Shown: in pieces, positions 8,128-16,108 of the stretch | Layout: each line of letters begins with the position of its first letter | Position numbering within the stretch: the stretch's first letter is position 1 | Assembly: GCA_019411365.1 (NCBI GenBank) | Contig: DXQT01000037.1 | Coordinates: forward strand, 1 to 26,863 | Length of the DNA: 26,863 nucleotides | Reading direction: 5' to 3' | From: Roseburia sp. | GTDB taxonomy: Bacteria > Bacillota_A > Clostridia > Lachnospirales > Lachnospiraceae | Translations under genes and position numbers: made by a program | The notes under the pieces: generated by a model | What the model was told of the DNA's origin: nothing | Seen by the model: the letters and a program-made list of their open reading frames with translations, nothing else | Database searches by the model: none

Positions 8128-9624
8128 TTATCTGTGATAAACCGACGCAAGCGTCCGGATCCATGCCCTTCGCTCCTCACTCAGTTCATCGGTTCCAATC
8201 CTCCATCTCCAGTTTCTCCCGACGGTGGATGGTGCATTCATCCGCGCTTCATTTCCAAGCTTCATCAGATCCTGCATCTGTATGATCACCACATCTGCAA
8301 TGCTTGCATAGGCAGCCCGGATCAGCGCATCCGGTATTTCTTCTTTATATTTGATATTCAGATACTCGTACAGATAAGCAAGCTCATAATCTGTTTTGTC
8401 CCTGAAGTAACCAACAATTGTTTCATTGTCATGCGTTCCCGCATAAACGACAAGATTGCAGTCGGTGTAATTATGTGGAAGATGTTCGTTTGCCGTATCA
8501 TCCCCAAATGCGAACATCAAAATCTTGATGCCCGGCCATCCGGTTCTTGCCATCAGCTTCTTCACACCCGGTATCGGACTCTTTCCTGCGATATCCTCAA
8601 CGATGATGTGTGTATCTCCGATCACTTTTTCGATTGCATCCGTAAGTTTCTTTCCAGGTCCCCTACTCCACTTTCCACTTCTTCCATCTTCTGCCTTGTT
8701 CGGTACGACATAATACTTTACGATCGCTGCAAAATGATCAAGCCGTATTACATCAAACAGCTTTGCATGTTCTAACATGCGCGCCTGCCACCAGGCAAAT
8801 CCATCTTCTTCCATCCGGCTCCAGTTGTATACTGGACTTCCCCACTTTTGTCCATTCTCTGAAAATGCATCCGGCGGAGAACCTGCAACTCCTTTTGGCG
8901 TCCCATCCTCTTCCAATAAGAAAAGTTCCCGGTTTGCCCATACATCCACACTGTCTAATGCCACATAAAACGGAAGATCACCAATCAGCTGGATACCTCT
9001 GTTATTTGCATATTCTTTTAATTTTTTCCATTGTTTAAAAAATTCAAACTGGCAGAATTCATAGAACAATATGTCTGCATGTAACGTTGTTTCATACTCT
9101 TTTAATGCCTCAGGATCCCGGCTTCGAAGCGGTTCGTCCCACTTCTGCCATTCCTCATCACCAAAATGTTTCTTTAATGCAGTATAAAGTGCATAATCAG
9201 AAAGCCATCCGGCATTTTCTTCACAGAACCTTACAAAAGCTTCATTTTCGATATCGAATCGTGCGAACGCCATTTTCAAAACTTTAAAGCGGTTCTCATA
9301 AATCATCGCATAATCAATATCCGCTTCATCATTTCCCCAATGGAAACTTCGGATCTCTTCCACACTAAGCAGCTTCTCCTGCACAAGATCATCCAGATCG
9401 ATCAGATATGGATTCCCGGCAAATGCGGAATATGACTGATATGGACTGTCTCCAAAACTGGTTGGACCGATCGGCAGCACCTGCCAGTAACGCTGTTTTA
9501 AATCCACCAGCAGATCTATAAACTGGAATGCCGCATCTCCTAATGTACCAATTCCGTATGAAGATGGTAAACTTGTGATCGCTAAGAGGATTCCTGCTCC
9601 CCTTGCCATTCTTTTTGCATCCAA
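8128..9624 (-). CDS. malQ: 4-alpha-glucanotransferase (amylomaltase), GH77
   Basis: This cytoplasmic enzyme transfers alpha-1,4-glucan segments between maltodextrins and releases glucose. The 498-residue protein has the GH77 N-terminus (ARGAGILLAITSLPSSYGIG) and the motifs VLPIGPTSFGDSPYQSYSAFAGNP and IGDLPFYVALDS. The catalytic set is Asp296 in VIRLDHF, Glu343 in IIVEDIAG, and Asp399 in GTHDN. The length is normal for the family. The chosen start is TTG at 9624, with GGGGAAG about six bases upstream; ATG at 9609 is the alternative and has a weaker ribosome site. It is the first gene of the malQEFG operon, transcribed from a near-consensus promoter that faces the regulator gene. Confidence 0.93.
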   Translation of the reverse strand: MDAKRMARGAGILLAITSLPSSYGIGTLGDAAFQFIDLLVDLKQRYWQVLPIGPTSFGDSPYQSYSAFAGNPYLIDLDDLVQEKLLSVEEIRSFHWGNDEADIDYAMIYENRFKVLKMAFARFDIENEAFVRFCEENAGWLSDYALYTALKKHFGDEEWQKWDEPLRSRDPEALKEYETTLHADILFYEFCQFEFFKQWKKLKEYANNRGIQLIGDLPFYVALDSVDVWANRELFLLEEDGTPKGVAGSPPDAFSENGQKWGSPVYNWSRMEEDGFAWWQARMLEHAKLFDVIRLDHFAAIVKYYVVPNKAEDGRSGKWSRGPGKKLTDAIEKVIGDTHIIVEDIAGKSPIPGVKKLMARTGWPGIKILMFAFGDDTANEHLPHNYTDCNLVVYAGTHDNETIVGYFRDKTDYELAYLYEYLNIKYKEEIPDALIRAAYASIADVVIIQMQDLMKLGNEARMNAPSTVGRNWRWRIGTDELSEERRAWIRTLASVYHR

Positions 9625-9678
9625 TGATCTTCCCCGGTCCTTCCTCTCATTTTTTCGCTTTTTTTCGTATCTGTGATA

Positions 9679-9707
9679 ATTTTATTACTGGAAACGTTTT
9701 TTGTCAA
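9679..9707 (-). promoter_or_regulatory. Promoter of the malQEFG operon
   Basis: On the minus strand, TTGACA (9707-9702) is separated by 17 nt from TAAAAT (9684-9679), a near-consensus sigma-A promoter about 55 nt before the malQ start. Confidence 0.8.
9691..9700. promoter_or_regulatory. Candidate LacI-type operator inside the malQ promoter
   Basis: The palindrome AAACGTTT (9692-9699, within GAAACGTTTT) lies between the -35 and -10 boxes of the malQ promoter. LacI/GalR proteins typically bind palindromes with a central CG, so binding here would block RNA polymerase. The assignment to the adjacent regulator is inferred. Confidence 0.55.
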
Positions 9708-9728
9708 CGAATTTGCAACTTTTAACAG

Positions 9729-9762
9729 CGTTTTTGCCATATTTGCCGTTTTTGCTATATTG
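9729..9762. repeat. Direct repeat pair in the mal control region
   Basis: CGTTTTTGCCATATTTG (9729-9745) recurs as CGTTTTTGCTATATTG (9747-9762), 18 bp apart. The spacing of nearly two helical turns puts them on the same DNA face, upstream of both promoters, which suggests a regulator contact site. Confidence 0.45.
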
Positions 9763-9781
9763 TTTTTGTTTATTTTTACAA

Positions 9782-9795
9782 CGAAAGCGCTCAAA
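9782..9795. promoter_or_regulatory. cre-like site (CcpA)
   Basis: CGAAAGCGCTCAAA matches 12 of 14 positions of the cre consensus TGWAANCGNTNWCA, including the GAAAGCGCT core. A cre between the malQ operon and its regulator would fit carbon catabolite control; no experimental support is visible. Confidence 0.45.
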
Positions 9796-9821
9796 AGTTT
9801 CGAAAATTTTAGTATGTCTGC

Positions 9822-9850
9822 TTGTCAACTTTTTGTTTTCTTTATATAAT
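9822..9850 (+). promoter_or_regulatory. Promoter of the LacI-type regulator gene
   Basis: TTGTCA (9822-9827) and TATAAT (9845-9850) are separated by 17 nt, 43 nt before the ATG, with GGAGAGG as ribosome site. Confidence 0.8.
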
Positions 9851-9892
9851 ATAAAAAAATCAACTGTTTTTACTAAGGAGAGGATCTTACCC

Positions 9893-10912
9893 ATGGCAAC
9901 AATCAAAGATATTGCAACAAGACTCGGTGTTTCCGTCAGTACCGTATCAAAAGGTTTAAATGGCGCGAGTGACATCAGCGAAGAATTACGTCAGATGGTG
10001 CTTGACACTGCAGTTGAAATGGGATACGCAACAAAAAAATCAAAGAAAAAAGAAAACCGCAAACTGGCGGTTTTTATCGAAAATATGGAATATGAAACGG
10101 AAGATCAGTTTGGCTACGATATCGTACTCGGTTTCAAACAGAATGCTTTCCGCCATAATTGGGATGTCACCGTTATTCCGGTCACACCTGCTTTTCAGCT
10201 TACAGAAAAATATGATACATACATGTTAAAGAACGGTTTCTGCGGTGCCTTTTTAGTCGGATTCGCCCTGCATGACGAATGGATGCAACAGCTTTCCCAC
10301 ACCACAATGCCGACTGTTCTCTTTGATAACTATATCGAAAAAAATCCGAACGTCTGCTACGTCGGCACCGATAACTATGAGGGCATCGACGCAGCCGTAG
10401 ATCATCTTTATACGCTCGGTCACAAAAAAATTGCTTTCTTAAACGGTTCCCTGCACTCCATGGTATCCGAGCAGCGCCAGGAAGCATTTTATAACAGCAT
10501 GAAAGCTCACGGACTGACTGTTGATGAGAAGCTGACCGCCTACGGCTATTATGTGGCAGACAGCGCAAAGTATCACGTCCCGACGTTTCTCGGCGCAGGT
10601 GCGACTGCGATCATCTGCGGCAACGATCTGATTGCTTCCGGTGTGATCGCTGAGTGTAAGCTGCGCGGTTTCCGTGTTCCGGAGGATATCAGCGTTGTCG
10701 GTTTTGATGACCTGCCGCTCTCTGCCTCCTTAGAGCCGCCGCTTACCACGGTTCGTCAGGAGCGCAATGAGCTTGGAAAATGCGCTTACGTCGTTTTAAA
10801 TTCTCTGGTGCACCACATCCCGTTCTGCCGGACGCAGATCCGCGCCAGACTCATCGAGAGAGAGTCGACGGCACGCTGTCCGGCGGCGCCGGAGATCAAA
10901 CCGCTGGCTTAA
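9893..10912 (+). CDS. LacI/GalR-family transcriptional regulator of the maltodextrin locus
   Basis: The start is set at ATG 9893, which gives the canonical LacI N-terminus (ATIKDIATRLGVSVSTVSKGLNG) after AAGGAGAGG; the frame is open further upstream but only as random sequence. The 339-residue product has the helix-turn-helix and hinge helix (1-57), then a periplasmic-binding-protein-like sensor domain from about residue 60 (LAVFIENM) to GFDDLPLSASLEPPLTTV. It would bind DNA as a dimer and respond to a maltodextrin-type sugar. It diverges from malQ, and a palindrome sits in the malQ promoter, so it is probably a MalR-type repressor. The ligand is inferred from context. Confidence 0.9.
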   Translation: MATIKDIATRLGVSVSTVSKGLNGASDISEELRQMVLDTAVEMGYATKKSKKKENRKLAVFIENMEYETEDQFGYDIVLGFKQNAFRHNWDVTVIPVTPAFQLTEKYDTYMLKNGFCGAFLVGFALHDEWMQQLSHTTMPTVLFDNYIEKNPNVCYVGTDNYEGIDAAVDHLYTLGHKKIAFLNGSLHSMVSEQRQEAFYNSMKAHGLTVDEKLTAYGYYVADSAKYHVPTFLGAGATAIICGNDLIASGVIAECKLRGFRVPEDISVVGFDDLPLSASLEPPLTTVRQERNELGKCAYVVLNSLVHHIPFCRTQIRARLIERESTARCPAAPEIKPLA

Positions 10913-10935
10913 AACTGCCAACAGATTTATCAACA

Positions 10936-12174
10936 CTACTCTGCGTTTCGGACCGCCTCGTATACGGGGCGGTTTTCTTTTGCCGGAAGGCAGATCAGCA
11001 GAAACATGGCGGTAAGTTCTATCGTCGCGAGCAGCAGAATTGCAAACCGGTAAGACATGATCTGTCCCAGTGCTCCCGCTGCCATCTGGAATGCCACACT
11101 TCCGATCGCAAATACCATATTAAAAAATGCGTTGATACGCGCCCGCATATTTTCGGGCAGATAGCTCTGCACTGCTGTCTCACGGATAGTCGCACTTGAG
11201 ATGCCAAGTGCCCCACAAAGGAAACGGTTACACAGCATCAGCGGATATGGCAGATATAAAAGTAAAATATCCATCAGTCCATAGACCGTATAGACAAATT
11301 TGGTAAACGCATAACGTTTTTTTACCGGTATTTCTTTTTTATACTGAAAAATGCCGCCAAGTCCCCGCCCGATCATTTCCGCACTTTTTAAAAATCCAAG
11401 CATCGTAACCGTAAGCCACGGCACTGTCTGGTAAAACGCCTGTATCAGTACGGTATTTCCATCTGACACACCGCTTGTGATACTCATATAAGTATAGATG
11501 TTACGAATGCCCTTTTCTTTTTTCAGATAATGAAATCCTTCCCTGATATCCTGACAATACTGCTTCCAGGTATAATCGTCCTGTGCTTCTTCCTTTTCCT
11601 CATGAATCCGGCTCTCCACGATGACAGATACCATCGTGATACCCGAAACCAGATAAAAAATATGTGCCATAGATATTTTTTCATACAAAAAGGTTGCCGC
11701 CGGGGACATTGCAATGATGACAAGCGGATAGATCGTATTGCTGACTGCATAGCCCTTCTGCTCCATCCCGTTCGGGATCAGATTTGGATACCATGCATCA
11801 TATGCAAGACGGTAAAACACCGAAATCGTTCCTACCGCAAGAACAAATATCAGATACAGCAGATAGTTGAACGCATGAACACTGATATAGAGTCCCATCA
11901 TCGCATACAACACCGCTGTCAGGATATCGAGTCCGACAATCCATTTTTTCTTTCCGCCTTTATCAATCAAAGGTGCCGCTAAAACAGAAAGAACAACGTC
12001 CGGCAAAACGCCGCAGATCAGTACCAATGCTGATAAGAATGTAGATCCGGTCTCATCAAATACCAAAAGGCTGATCGGCAGGTTCATGGCTTCGCCGCCC
12101 ACGGCAGTTAAAATGGTTGCGATAGTGATACTGGTAAAATCTTTTGTCCAGAGTGTTTTTTGCTTGTGTGACAT
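10936..12174 (-). CDS. MFS transporter (EntS / MefA-type)
   Basis: This is a 412-residue major facilitator exporter with about twelve hydrophobic helices. The N-terminal helix-loop reads FTSITIATILTAVGGEAMNLPISLLVFDETGS and the loop after helix two reads LAAPLIDKGGKKKW, the position of the MFS signature. The layout resembles the MFS_3 group (enterobactin or macrolide exporters), so efflux of a small molecule is likely, but the substrate is unknown. The start at 12174 is preferred over 12186 because GAGGG lies five bases before it. It lies 163 nt after the XRE-TPR regulator gene, which may control it. Its last codons contain the terminator of the convergent regulator gene. Confidence 0.85.
   Translation of the reverse strand: MSHKQKTLWTKDFTSITIATILTAVGGEAMNLPISLLVFDETGSTFLSALVLICGVLPDVVLSVLAAPLIDKGGKKKWIVGLDILTAVLYAMMGLYISVHAFNYLLYLIFVLAVGTISVFYRLAYDAWYPNLIPNGMEQKGYAVSNTIYPLVIIAMSPAATFLYEKISMAHIFYLVSGITMVSVIVESRIHEEKEEAQDDYTWKQYCQDIREGFHYLKKEKGIRNIYTYMSITSGVSDGNTVLIQAFYQTVPWLTVTMLGFLKSAEMIGRGLGGIFQYKKEIPVKKRYAFTKFVYTVYGLMDILLLYLPYPLMLCNRFLCGALGISSATIRETAVQSYLPENMRARINAFFNMVFAIGSVAFQMAAGALGQIMSYRFAILLLATIELTAMFLLICLPAKENRPVYEAVRNAE
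10952..10980 (+). terminator. Terminator of the LacI-type regulator gene, inside the MFS 3' end
   Basis: ACCGCC and GGCGGT flank a further palindromic core (TCGTATACGG), followed by TTTTCTTTT. The hairpin lies 40 nt after the regulator stop but within the last codons of the convergent MFS gene. Confidence 0.75.
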
Positions 12175-12215
12175 GTTTTCCCTCATTTCATGTTTTGTAG
12201 TATAGCGTAAAGATT

Positions 12216-12252
12216 ATGATGTCCGGAGCAAATAGTGGATTCCAGACATCAT
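12216..12252. repeat. Inverted repeat upstream of the MFS gene
   Basis: ATGATGTCCGGA (12216-12227) and TTCCAGACATCAT (12240-12252) pair over twelve positions with one mismatch. It lies 42 nt before the MFS start, where an operator would be expected. Confidence 0.5.
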
Positions 12253-12324
12253 ATATCGATTGCTACAGTTATTATATATTCCACTTTAAACTAGATAAAG
12301 CGAATTGATTTGGGAAAATCGGCA

Positions 12325-12353
12325 CAAAAAAAGCACGCTAAAACGTACTTTTT
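12325..12353. terminator. Bidirectional terminator at the end of the XRE-TPR gene
   Basis: AGCACG (12332-12337) and CGTACT (12344-12349) pair with one G-U. A seven-A run (12326-12332) lies on one side and five T on the other. The loop contains the stop codon of the XRE gene. Confidence 0.65.
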
Positions 12354-13633
12354 CTGGTCTTTGCGGAAATTTGTTCACTAAACTCCAGTGCCTTTTTATA
12401 TTTTCGCTGCCTCGTATAGGCTTCTAAAATCACATTTTTATACTGATAGAGGAAACCAAACGACTTTTCTTTTATGAGTGCCCTGATCAGTCGTTCGATC
12501 AGATCTAAATATGCCGGATCCGCCGTAAAGTCTTGCTTTTGTTCCATGCAAAGTTCCTCATACATCAGACGTTCTGCCATCTTACCCTTCATATCTTTCC
12601 GGGAAAGTAACTGCTTCATTATTGCAAGATAATGATCCGCCTCCCTGGTATTTCCAAGGAGAAGATGTAACCATGCCTTTTTATGACAGAGCAGGAAATC
12701 TTCTGACCGGACACGGTTTAAACAGTCGAGTGCTTCCTCATATCTTCCAACTGCAAGATAGGTCGCCCCCATATTATAATATAATCCCTGCTCGTATTCT
12801 TTCCACCATCCGGTATTCTGCAATAGCCTTCTGGTGCGCTCATAATAGACGGTCATCATCTCATCCATATCGACACATGCATATGCGCTTCCATTCATAA
12901 AATAATAATCCGCCAGTGCATATACATTTCCCTCTTCTAATGCCGCCGTCACAAAACGGTTCTCCATCCGGTGAATCGCGTCGTATTCTGCCTGTTCATA
13001 ATAACCGGAAATCAGACAGCTCATGCCAAGCGTGTTCTGCAGTCCGTGCTGTACTTTCTGATACCACTCCATTTTCTCTGCCGGATCTTTTGTGAGTCTT
13101 GAACAGACCAGACTGTAATAGGCATACTGTTTTTCATCCATGCAGTCTTCTAACTGCGCTAAAGTGCTGACATTCTCATTCAAAAAATTCTGTATGTCAT
13201 TTCCATCCGCTTCTTTTTTCATCAAACTTTCGATAAAGCTCTCATCTACTTCTTTCCATGTGATCTCACTGTAATAAATTACGGACACCAGTCTGATATC
13301 GATTGTAAGCGGTGACATCAAAAGCCTGTCCCATTTTCCGGCAAGTTTTTTCCATACCGTTTCATTTTCCAGCCCATATTGCAGATTGTAAAAAAATTCA
13401 TCCATCTGTTTCCTGCTCTCAGTAAGAAACGCAGAATCTGTCTCATAATTGATTCCAAGTCTTGCAAAAAGCTGCTTTAAAATTGCCATATCCGGCTCCG
13501 CCGATCCACGCTCGATTTTACTTAAATACGAAACCACACAGATGCCATAGCAGACTTCTTTCTGCCCCTTTCCCTGTCTGATCCGCTCCGCGCGCAAAAT
13601 CATCCCTGCCGGATTTTTTTCTTTTCTATTCAT
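12338..13633 (-). CDS. XRE-family regulator with TPR-like helical repeats
   Basis: This is a 431-residue cytoplasmic DNA-binding protein. An XRE helix-turn-helix lies at about residues 8-62 (ILRAERIRQGKGQKEVCYGI, then YLSKIERGSAEPDMAILKQL). The rest is all-helical with TPR-like repeats, for example ALADYYFMNGSAYACVDMDE and YYNMGATYLAVGRYEEALDC. The architecture matches peptide-responsive Rgg/PlcR (RNPP) regulators and related XRE-TPR proteins, so signal-dependent control is plausible; no cognate peptide gene was found. It is followed by the MFS transporter. The ribosome site is weak (GGAAAA), and the start agrees with the domain boundary. Confidence 0.85.
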   Translation of the reverse strand: MNRKEKNPAGMILRAERIRQGKGQKEVCYGICVVSYLSKIERGSAEPDMAILKQLFARLGINYETDSAFLTESRKQMDEFFYNLQYGLENETVWKKLAGKWDRLLMSPLTIDIRLVSVIYYSEITWKEVDESFIESLMKKEADGNDIQNFLNENVSTLAQLEDCMDEKQYAYYSLVCSRLTKDPAEKMEWYQKVQHGLQNTLGMSCLISGYYEQAEYDAIHRMENRFVTAALEEGNVYALADYYFMNGSAYACVDMDEMMTVYYERTRRLLQNTGWWKEYEQGLYYNMGATYLAVGRYEEALDCLNRVRSEDFLLCHKKAWLHLLLGNTREADHYLAIMKQLLSRKDMKGKMAERLMYEELCMEQKQDFTADPAYLDLIERLIRALIKEKSFGFLYQYKNVILEAYTRQRKYKKALEFSEQISAKTRKSTF

Positions 13634-13716
13634 ACTTATTTTCCAAATTTTTGTCTCTGTGGACTATCTATCGTCTTTATAAAGCCCATTGGATTTTTCT
13701 GTTATAAAATTGCCTC

Positions 13717-14982
13717 TTAAATCGGCGCAAGCAGGTACTCACACAAAATCTGATATAATTTTTGCGGTTCAACCGGTTTTGCAATATGTGCATTCATGCC
13801 CGCTTCCTTGCATTTTCTCACATCTTCCAGCGTATCGTCTGCACTCAATGCTATGATCGGAATGATCTGCGCATCCGGCTTTGCAACCTTCCTTATCGCT
13901 CTCGCCGCAACAAAACCGTTCATGTTTGGCATCTGGATATCCATCAGTATCGCATCAAAATGATAGGGTTCTTCCGCTTTAAACTGCTCTAATGCCGCTT
14001 TTCCATCCTGCGCACTGATCACATTTACCGCCACATGCTCTAAGATACGCCTGCTGATCTCAACATCAAGTGGATGATCCTCCACAAGCAGAACCCTCTT
14101 TCCCCGCAGGATGTTCTGTATCTCCTCCGCGGAACGGTGTGCCACTTCGATCTCCGGCTGTATCTCCGCAATCTCAATCTCAAGATGGACTTTTATCTCC
14201 GTACCTTTCTGCGGCTCGCTTTTTACCGTGATCGTTCCGCCCATCAGATCAACGATGCTTCTCACGATCGCAAGTCCGAGTCCCGCTCCGTTTCCCGGTT
14301 CACCCTGATTCACGCTCTCCTGCGTAAATGGCTGGAAGAGAATCTGCTGAAACTCTTCGCTCATTCCCATTCCGTTGTCGGACACCACATAGTCGGCACA
14401 AAATTGATTGTTGTGCGTGGCATAATTACAGATGCGGAATGTGACCTCCCCGCCCTCCGGTGTAAACTTCACCGCGTTGGAGAGCAGATTAAAAAATATC
14501 TGGAAAAACCGCACTGGATCAACCATCATATTAATGTTGATCTCCTCATGCGGCATATGAAATCGGATCCATTTGCGCTCACACATCGGCTCCATCATAT
14601 TTTCCACTTCATTTAAAAATTCCGTAAACGAATACGGCTTGGGATGAAGATGGAACTTTCCGTTTTCGATCTTAGACATATCCACCAGATCATTCAAAAG
14701 TCCCATCAGAAATTCACTCGCGCCGCGTATCCGGTTTAAGCACTCTTCCATCCGCTCCGGATGTTCCGTCTCTTCAAGTCCTAACGCCGTTGCCCCCACG
14801 ATCACGTTCATCGGTGTCTTGATTTCGTGACTGATGCGCGACAAAAACTCTGTTTTTACTTCTGCAACTTCCTCTTTCGCTGCATCCCTCTGCACCTGCA
14901 TGCGCCGCAGACGCACCGTGTCAAACAAAAACAATCCCACAAGTGCCGCGATCAGTACTGCGATCAACATTGTCTGTTCCAT
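13717..14982 (-). CDS. Membrane-anchored hybrid histidine kinase with C-terminal receiver
   Basis: The 421-residue signalling protein has a single N-terminal transmembrane helix (5-22), a short coiled region, a HisKA domain with phospho-acceptor His52 (SHEIKTPMN), and a HATPase domain with the N box (NLLSNAVKFT, about 165), DNGMGM (202-207) and GAGLGLAIV (232-240). A linker leads to a receiver domain (about 295-415) with acidic residues Glu301-Asp302, phospho-acceptor Asp348 (LMDIQMP) and Lys402. There is no extracellular sensor domain. No separate response regulator or Hpt protein lies next to it, so its output partner is elsewhere. The ATG at 14982 has GGGGG eight bases upstream. Confidence 0.92.
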   Translation of the reverse strand: MEQTMLIAVLIAALVGLFLFDTVRLRRMQVQRDAAKEEVAEVKTEFLSRISHEIKTPMNVIVGATALGLEETEHPERMEECLNRIRGASEFLMGLLNDLVDMSKIENGKFHLHPKPYSFTEFLNEVENMMEPMCERKWIRFHMPHEEININMMVDPVRFFQIFFNLLSNAVKFTPEGGEVTFRICNYATHNNQFCADYVVSDNGMGMSEEFQQILFQPFTQESVNQGEPGNGAGLGLAIVRSIVDLMGGTITVKSEPQKGTEIKVHLEIEIAEIQPEIEVAHRSAEEIQNILRGKRVLLVEDHPLDVEISRRILEHVAVNVISAQDGKAALEQFKAEEPYHFDAILMDIQMPNMNGFVAARAIRKVAKPDAQIIPIIALSADDTLEDVRKCKEAGMNAHIAKPVEPQKLYQILCEYLLAPI

Positions 14983-15156
14983 AACAAAAACCCCCAGTGG
15001 TTTCTACTCTTCATAAATGACTGCCTGTTTTCCGGCAATCTTATAAGGATAATTTTACCATAGGGGTTTGGTGGGGTGCAACTGGATTAGGGGGAGAAAT
15101 CACTTTAACTTTCTGTTGCAGATACACTTGTCAAATGTTTGAAATATGATTTATTT

Positions 15157-15597
15157 TCATTCTTTTCCAAGCACTCCCAGCACTTTGTGCAGCAGCCGGT
15201 ACAACTCATCAGCATCTTCTTTCTCCAGACACACGCAACAGCCCATTTTTTTGGGCACCAGCACGGCATCCTCTTTCAGCTTTTCGCCGAGTTCTGTGAT
15301 CGTCACATTTAACACACGCTCATCCTCACTGTCCCTTGCGCGTACAAGATAGCCTTTCTGCTCAAGCTTTTTCAGGACAGGCGTGAGTGTGCCGGAATCC
15401 AGATATAAAAGTGCTCCCATATCTTTCACGCTGATCTGTCTGTGTTCCCAGAGCACCATCATCGCGATATACTGCGTGTATGTCAGGTCAAGCTCATCTA
15501 AAAAAGGCTTGTACTTGCGCACGATCTCTTTGGAACAGGCGTAAAGTGGAAAACACAACTGGTTTTCCAGTTTTAATGCATCATATTTATCTGGCAT
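15157..15597 (-). CDS. MarR-family regulator, OhrR-type (peroxide sensing)
   Basis: The 146-residue winged-helix repressor has the N-terminal signature LENQLCFPLYACSKE. Its Cys15 is at the position of the redox-sensing cysteine of OhrR. The wing and recognition region read MGALLYLDSGTLTPVLKKLEQKGYLVRARDSEDERVL, also as in OhrR. The start at 15597 is preferred because GAGGA lies 5-6 bases before it and the length then equals that of known OhrR; the upstream extension lacks family similarity. It lies 81 nt after the thioredoxin gene in the same direction, which suggests that oxidation controls the thioredoxin cluster. No ohr hydroperoxide-reductase gene is adjacent, which is unusual for OhrR. 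Confidence 0.88.
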   Translation of the reverse strand: MPDKYDALKLENQLCFPLYACSKEIVRKYKPFLDELDLTYTQYIAMMVLWEHRQISVKDMGALLYLDSGTLTPVLKKLEQKGYLVRARDSEDERVLNVTITELGEKLKEDAVLVPKKMGCCVCLEKEDADELYRLLHKVLGVLGKE

Positions 15598-15678
15598 GAT
15601 AATCCTCATTTCTACCGGCACACCATTCTGCAATCCAGGTTGTTCCCAGACGATGTGCCAGTTCACAGTCAGCCCTTT

Positions 15679-15990
15679 CTAATTCAGATGTTCCTCGATA
15701 AAGCTGCGCATTGCGTCTTTCGGCTGGAATCCAACCGTTCTTGCCACTTCCACGCCATCTTTTAACACGATGACTGCCGGGATGCTGACAATGCGGTACT
15801 CCTGTGCAAGTCCCATGTTTTCATCGGAATCTGCGTTGTAAAACTCTGCCTTGCCGGAGAGTTCCTCGGATAATTCTTCCATCACCGGTGCTAACATCTG
15901 GCACGGTCCGCACCATACTGCGGAAAAATCAACAACTGCTGCACCTTTTTTTGCTTCATTTAAATCGTTATTTGTAATTTTCTTTACCAT
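15679..15990 (-). CDS. trxA: Thioredoxin
   Basis: This small cytoplasmic dithiol-disulfide carrier has 103 residues. The fold is recognised from VVDFSAVWCGPCQMLAPVMEEL with the active-site CGPC at 27-30, the SIPAVIVLKDG segment with cis-proline, and the C-terminal helix. The start at 15990 is supported by AGGAAAGGA seven bases upstream; a frame extension to 16029 has no ribosome site. A TGCGCA inverted repeat ends 15 nt before the ATG. It is encoded just after a thioredoxin-reductase-like flavoprotein, its probable reductant, and before the OhrR-type regulator. Confidence 0.93.
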   Translation of the reverse strand: MVKKITNNDLNEAKKGAAVVDFSAVWCGPCQMLAPVMEELSEELSGKAEFYNADSDENMGLAQEYRIVSIPAVIVLKDGVEVARTVGFQPKDAMRSFIEEHLN

Positions 15991-16005
15991 AATATTTTCC
16001 TTTCC

Positions 16006-16023
16006 TGCGCAGTTCTTTGCGCA
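16006..16023. repeat. TGCGCA inverted repeat before the trx start
   Basis: TGCGCA occurs at 16006-16011 and 16018-16023 with six bases between. The near edge is exactly 15 nt from the thioredoxin start codon. The same motif with the same spacing is found before the MATE gene at 20066, and a looser form before the amylase gene. Confidence 0.55.
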
Positions 16024-16108
16024 TGACACACTGTTTTTTGTGATATATTTGTTGTAAAATACGTTCCGGTTTTAGTCCCACACATTTCTGTTCATGCGGG
16101 CTGCCTCT

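Noticed and set aside
9701..9892. Upstream extension of the LacI-type regulator
   Set aside because: The extra 64 residues cross the promoter and lack homology, while ATG 9893 has a strong ribosome site and the canonical LacI start.
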